NCBI GenBank assembly: GCA_964577965.1
Contig: CAZOAT010000108.1
Location: 1 to 7,851 of the forward strand
Direction of reading: 5' to 3'
Source: DASUUI01 sp964577965
GTDB lineage: Bacteria; Gemmatimonadota; Gemmatimonadetes; Gemmatimonadales; Gemmatimonadaceae
DNA: 7,851 nucleotides
A program made the translations under genes and the position numbers. A model generated the notes under the pieces. It did no database searches. It was not told the origin of the DNA and saw only the letters and a list, made by a program, of their open reading frames with translations. Shown one piece after another: positions 5,163 to 7,851 of the stretch (the stretch's first letter is position 1; the number at the start of each line of letters is the position of its first letter).

Positions 5163-6967
5163 CCGGCTGCCTGCGCCACGGCGCTCATCCGGTCAGTGAT
5201 GTCACGGAAATGGATGTCGACCGAGAACACGCGCTGATAATGGCGCGCTGCTTCGGCGTGCCTCGCCATTCTCTCATTGGCGAACCCGAGCAGGTACAGG
5301 ACTCCCAGGCCGCGCTCGTCCTCGAACCCCGGCTCCCGAAGCGCCCGCTGCAATACCGTCACAGCGACCTCGTACTGACGCTTGTCCACGAAGCACTGGC
5401 CGAGCGCCTCGTAAGTCGCAACGCGGTGTTCGCGTCCGCGGAGCGCCTTCTGGAACTCGGCGATCGCTTCGTCCAGCAGTCCCATCTCGCGGAACGCGAT
5501 CCCAAGATCGTAGTGACTGCCGTAATCGTCGGCGTCCATGTTCTGCGACAGACCCTGCTTGAACTTGTCCAGCATCTCGTCGAAATCCGCCTGCTCTCCC
5601 TCCGGCGGTATCTCCCCGGCGTCGGCAACCATGCGCGTGGAGCGGGGCGTCTCATTTTCCCGCAACCATGCCCCGAGGTCGACATACTCCTCCTCGGCCG
5701 CCGCGGGCTCGGCTGCAGTCTCACCGGGGGTCTCCTCCACTTCGGCCGGTCGTCCCGCCCAGGCGTCCTCCGGGATGCCGGTGACCACTTCTTCTGCGTC
5801 GGCCGGTTCCATCGCGGCGAGTGTGTCGTCGGCCGCGGCCTCTCCGGTGGCATCATCGGCGAGGTCTGCATATTCTGAGGCGAACTCCTGCGCGACGTCG
5901 TCTGCCGGTGCTTCCACGGCGTCCGGAGGGTACGCGTCCGGGTCGTACCCGACCGGAGCGTAGGCGTCCGCAACGTCCGCAACAGGGCTCGCCTCCTCTG
6001 CAACCGCCTCGCTATCAGGCTGCGCGCGCTCTGCGAGATCTGCCAGCGCATGATCGGAACCGAACACATCCCCTGGCGACGGAGGTTGTTCGTCAGGGTC
6101 GAGGAACGGGAGATCCGCGCGGACCGTCGCGCTCGTCCCGTCGCCTTCCGCGGCTGTGGACGGAAGCTCGATCGCGCCGAACTCCTGCGGTGTCAGCAGG
6201 CGGAGGTCCCCGGTGATGGCGTCCTCGCCCAGCGACGTGCGCTCGAGTCCCGGCACCGGCGTGGTGCGAGGGGGACGTTCGAACCCCTCGTTCAGATCGA
6301 GGAAAACCAGGTCGTCATTCCGTCGCGTCAGCGGTCCGCTCGCCGGGCGCGGCTCGACCTTCGGATCGATCGCTCGCATCCGCTCAACAGTCGCAGCTGC
6401 TTCGGAACTGCGGCCCTCCCTGTCGAGCTGCTCGTGCAGAATCTGGAGCTGCTCCAGTGCCTCGTCGGGGCGGCCGGCACGACTGAACTGTTCGGCCAGC
6501 ATCAGGCGCACATCGTCCTGATCAGGGCAGAGCTCTGCGAACTCCTTCAGCGCACGAAACGCCTCGTCCATCTTCCCCGCCTTCTGCATGCGGGCGGAGT
6601 ACTCCAGAAAGTTCTGCTTGGCATCGCTGATGAATCCCTTCTTGGTGCTGATCTTCCCGAGCTTGTAGTAGATCGCGACGCGGTTCGGCGCCTGGCGGAG
6701 GATCTTGTTGCAAAGGGCTATCGCGTTGTTGAAGAAGCCCAGCTCGGCGTACATGTCCACCGCGCGCTCGTGCAGCTCTGCCGCGCGCTCGGTGTTCCCG
6801 ACGCGCAGGTACAGATCGCCCAGCTTGTTGAAGATCGGGACGTCGGTTTCGCGCACGGGGCCCCGGGTGTCGTCAACGATCTGCTCGTACGCCGCGATTG
6901 CGCGGTCGTACTGCCGTTTCGCTTCGAACTCGGCGGCTTTCTTCTTGAGTCGAATGACGTCGGCCAT
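5159..6967 (-). CDS. TPR protein with N- and C-terminal repeat blocks and acidic linker
   Basis: This 602-residue protein has an N-terminal TPR block at about 1-200 with five or so helical pairs (EFEAKRQYDRAIAAYEQIV near 13-31; FNKLGDLYLRVGNTERAAEL near 46-65; YKLGKISTKKGFISDAKQNF near 101-120; LAEQFSRAGRPDEALEQL near 157-174). Residues about 210-455 form an acidic Ala/Glu/Asp/Pro linker without predicted structure, including a Tyr-Asp-Pro-rich patch near 334-350. A second TPR block at about 460-600 contains YDLGIAFREMGLLDEAIAEF (486-505). No signal peptide or membrane segment is seen, so it is probably a cytoplasmic scaffold. TPR proteins bind partner proteins, and neither partner nor pathway can be read here. 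The start ATG 6967 lacks a Shine-Dalgarno, but the first TPR helix begins right after it. Its stop overlaps the TTG of the polyprenyl synthase, so it heads or continues an operon with the synthase, the DUF4321-like gene and tatA. Layout resembles the other TPR protein in the window. Confidence 0.92.
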   Translation of the reverse strand: MADVIRLKKKAAEFEAKRQYDRAIAAYEQIVDDTRGPVRETDVPIFNKLGDLYLRVGNTERAAELHERAVDMYAELGFFNNAIALCNKILRQAPNRVAIYYKLGKISTKKGFISDAKQNFLEYSARMQKAGKMDEAFRALKEFAELCPDQDDVRLMLAEQFSRAGRPDEALEQLQILHEQLDREGRSSEAAATVERMRAIDPKVEPRPASGPLTRRNDDLVFLDLNEGFERPPRTTPVPGLERTSLGEDAITGDLRLLTPQEFGAIELPSTAAEGDGTSATVRADLPFLDPDEQPPSPGDVFGSDHALADLAERAQPDSEAVAEEASPVADVADAYAPVGYDPDAYPPDAVEAPADDVAQEFASEYADLADDATGEAAADDTLAAMEPADAEEVVTGIPEDAWAGRPAEVEETPGETAAEPAAAEEEYVDLGAWLRENETPRSTRMVADAGEIPPEGEQADFDEMLDKFKQGLSQNMDADDYGSHYDLGIAFREMGLLDEAIAEFQKALRGREHRVATYEALGQCFVDKRQYEVAVTVLQRALREPGFEDERGLGVLYLLGFANERMARHAEAARHYQRVFSVDIHFRDITDRMSAVAQAAG

Positions 6968-7007
6968 CGCGGAGGGTTACAGAGGTGTCATGCGCAGACG
7001 CTACGGC

Positions 7008-7030
7008 CGCCGCGGGGTTCGTGCGCGGCG
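7008..7030 (-). terminator. Possible weak terminator or attenuator hairpin after hutI
   Basis: CGCCGCG (7008-7014) and CGCGGCG (7024-7030) form a perfect 7-bp stem with a 9-base loop. The hairpin begins 11 bases past the hutI stop and ends about 40 bases before the TPR start. No U tract follows. In such GC-rich DNA stems of this size arise by chance, so it is only a candidate for separating hutI from the downstream operon. Confidence 0.3.
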
Positions 7031-7041
7031 CGAAGAGCGCT

Positions 7042-7851
7042 TCAAATTAACGTAGTTCGCACTTCGTACGCGTGACAAGCGCGGCCGCGAGCCCACGCCC
7101 CGCGGCAGCGACGATCACCGTACCAGTAAGGCAACTCGCGAAAATCGTCAGCCTCGAACAGAGCGACGTCAGCGGAAAAACCGGGGGCAACCTGGCCCGT
7201 CTCGGCCGCGAGCCCGAGAGCCGCCGCACCGTTCACAGTCGCGGCGATCAGCGCCTCTCCGGCGGTCATTCTGAGCTGGCTCACGCCGAGTGTCAGCATG
7301 AGCGGAAAATTGAAGGTGGGGGATGTTCCGGGATTGAAATCGGTGGCGAGCGCGACAGCGGCGCCGGCGTCGATCAACTGCCGGGCGGGAGCCTGCCTGG
7401 GCCTGCCGAGAAAGAACATCGTTCCCGGAAGCAGGGTGGCCACGGTCTGGCTCGAGGCGAGCGCTGCGATCCCCCGTTCCGAGACCGCAGCAAGATGATC
7501 GGCGGAGGCGGCGCCCAGCTCGCACGCGAGCTCGGCGCCGCCAGAGCCCTCCAGCTCGTCGGCGTGGATCTTCAGTCCGAGACCGGCTTCCCGCGCCGCA
7601 GCGAGGACCCGTCGAGCTTCATCCGGAGTGAACACGCCGGGCTCGCAGAACACATCCGCGAACGACGCCAGACTGCCGCCCGCAACCTGCGGCAGCATCT
7701 CCGCGACGAGCAGCTCCAGATACTCGACCCGCCCCGCAGGGCGATCGCGATACTCCAGCGGTATCTCGTGGGCACCGAGCCACGTCGGAACGATTCTCAG
7801 CGGCAGCTCTTCGGCCAGGCGCCGGATCACCCGCAGCGCCTTGAGCTCGTC
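7042..7851 (-). CDS. hutI: Imidazolonepropionase, C-terminal 269 residues (5' end outside window)
   Basis: HutI hydrolyses 4-imidazolone-5-propionate to N-formimino-L-glutamate, the third step of histidine degradation, in the cytoplasm with a bound metal. The frame is open to the right edge. Seven codons (D-E-L-K-A-L-R) precede the GTG at 7830, which is an internal valine, not a start. Numbering from the edge, PTWLGAHEIP lies at 22-31, the metal-site motif KIHADE at 94-99 (His96) and ATDFNPGTSPT at 169-179 (Asp171). The 75-residue distance between His96 and Asp171 equals that between the known zinc ligands of the Bacillus enzyme (His249 and Asp324). A typical HutI has about 400-420 residues, so roughly 140 N-terminal residues, including the first two His ligands, are missing. 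The C-terminus is complete (amidohydrolase tail ASDVAL-like FSADVALFEADDFRELPYWYG, stop TGA at 7044-7042). It precedes the TPR gene by 74 bp. Other hut genes may lie off the right edge. Confidence 0.95.
   Translation of the reverse strand, partial: DELKALRVIRRLAEELPLRIVPTWLGAHEIPLEYRDRPAGRVEYLELLVAEMLPQVAGGSLASFADVFCEPGVFTPDEARRVLAAAREAGLGLKIHADELEGSGGAELACELGAASADHLAAVSERGIAALASSQTVATLLPGTMFFLGRPRQAPARQLIDAGAAVALATDFNPGTSPTFNFPLMLTLGVSQLRMTAGEALIAATVNGAAALGLAAETGQVAPGFSADVALFEADDFRELPYWYGDRRCRGAWARGRACHAYEVRTTLI

Noticed and set aside
5147..5878. Plus-strand open frame of 243 codons and nested minus-strand frame 5359-6069
   Set aside because: Both are alternative frames of the 602-residue TPR gene, with Arg/Ser-rich composition and no family resemblance.
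6050..7075. Long plus-strand open frame of 341 codons opposite the 602-residue TPR gene
   Set aside because: It is the mirror of a well-supported TPR coding frame in GC-rich DNA, has no recognisable domain and no ribosome site, and overlaps the gene almost fully.
7047..7525. Short minus-strand frames inside hutI
   Set aside because: They are out-of-frame translations of the HutI coding sequence, whose metal-site motifs are intact in the main frame.
1..7851. Mobile element, defence island or CRISPR array
   Set aside because: No transposase, integrase, nuclease-like domain, terminal inverted repeats or spaced direct repeats were seen on either strand. Gene content is ordinary chromosomal.

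Overview
The window is a gene-dense, GC-rich chromosomal segment from a Gram-negative-type bacterium. It has a quinone or polyprenyl diphosphate synthase, a TatA-type export component and a PpiD-like membrane-anchored chaperone. The gene mix, the small DUF4321-like membrane protein and the two TPR proteins with long acidic linkers remind me of Gemmatimonadota. That assignment is inference from style and content, not a database result. I see no rRNA, tRNA, CRISPR array, transposase or integrase, and no stretch over 300 bases without a gene.

Left part (1-1420, minus strand): a TPR protein whose start lies in the window and whose 3' end runs off the left edge. It has N-terminal TPRs, a disordered acidic Pro/Ala/Glu linker of about 250 residues, and a further helical pair. 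It is read divergently from a 610-residue PpiD/SurA-like peptidyl-prolyl isomerase (1639-3471, plus strand). The 218-bp gap between them holds a good sigma-70-like promoter facing the TPR gene.

Middle and right part (3582-7851, minus strand): five co-directional genes, in transcription order hutI (5' end outside the window), a second TPR protein of 602 residues, a trans long-chain polyprenyl diphosphate synthase, a small two-TM DUF4321-like protein, and tatA. The TPR and synthase genes overlap by four bases (TTGA). The synthase and DUF4321-like genes overlap at TGATG. tatA follows after about 43 bases with a strong Shine-Dalgarno. The last four therefore look like one operon, while hutI is separated by 74 bp containing a GC hairpin.

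The run ends convergently with ppiD. The 110-bp gap between the two stops holds a 12-bp GC-rich hairpin without a U tract, the best terminator candidate in the window. Functionally the region combines envelope work (periplasmic folding, Tat export, isoprenoid tail synthesis for quinones) with two TPR scaffolds of unknown role and the end of a histidine-degradation gene. I find no convincing undescribed defence or mobile system. The most unusual points are the paired TPR/acidic-linker proteins, the split parvulin residues in the PpiD-like protein, and the matching hairpins that bracket tatA.
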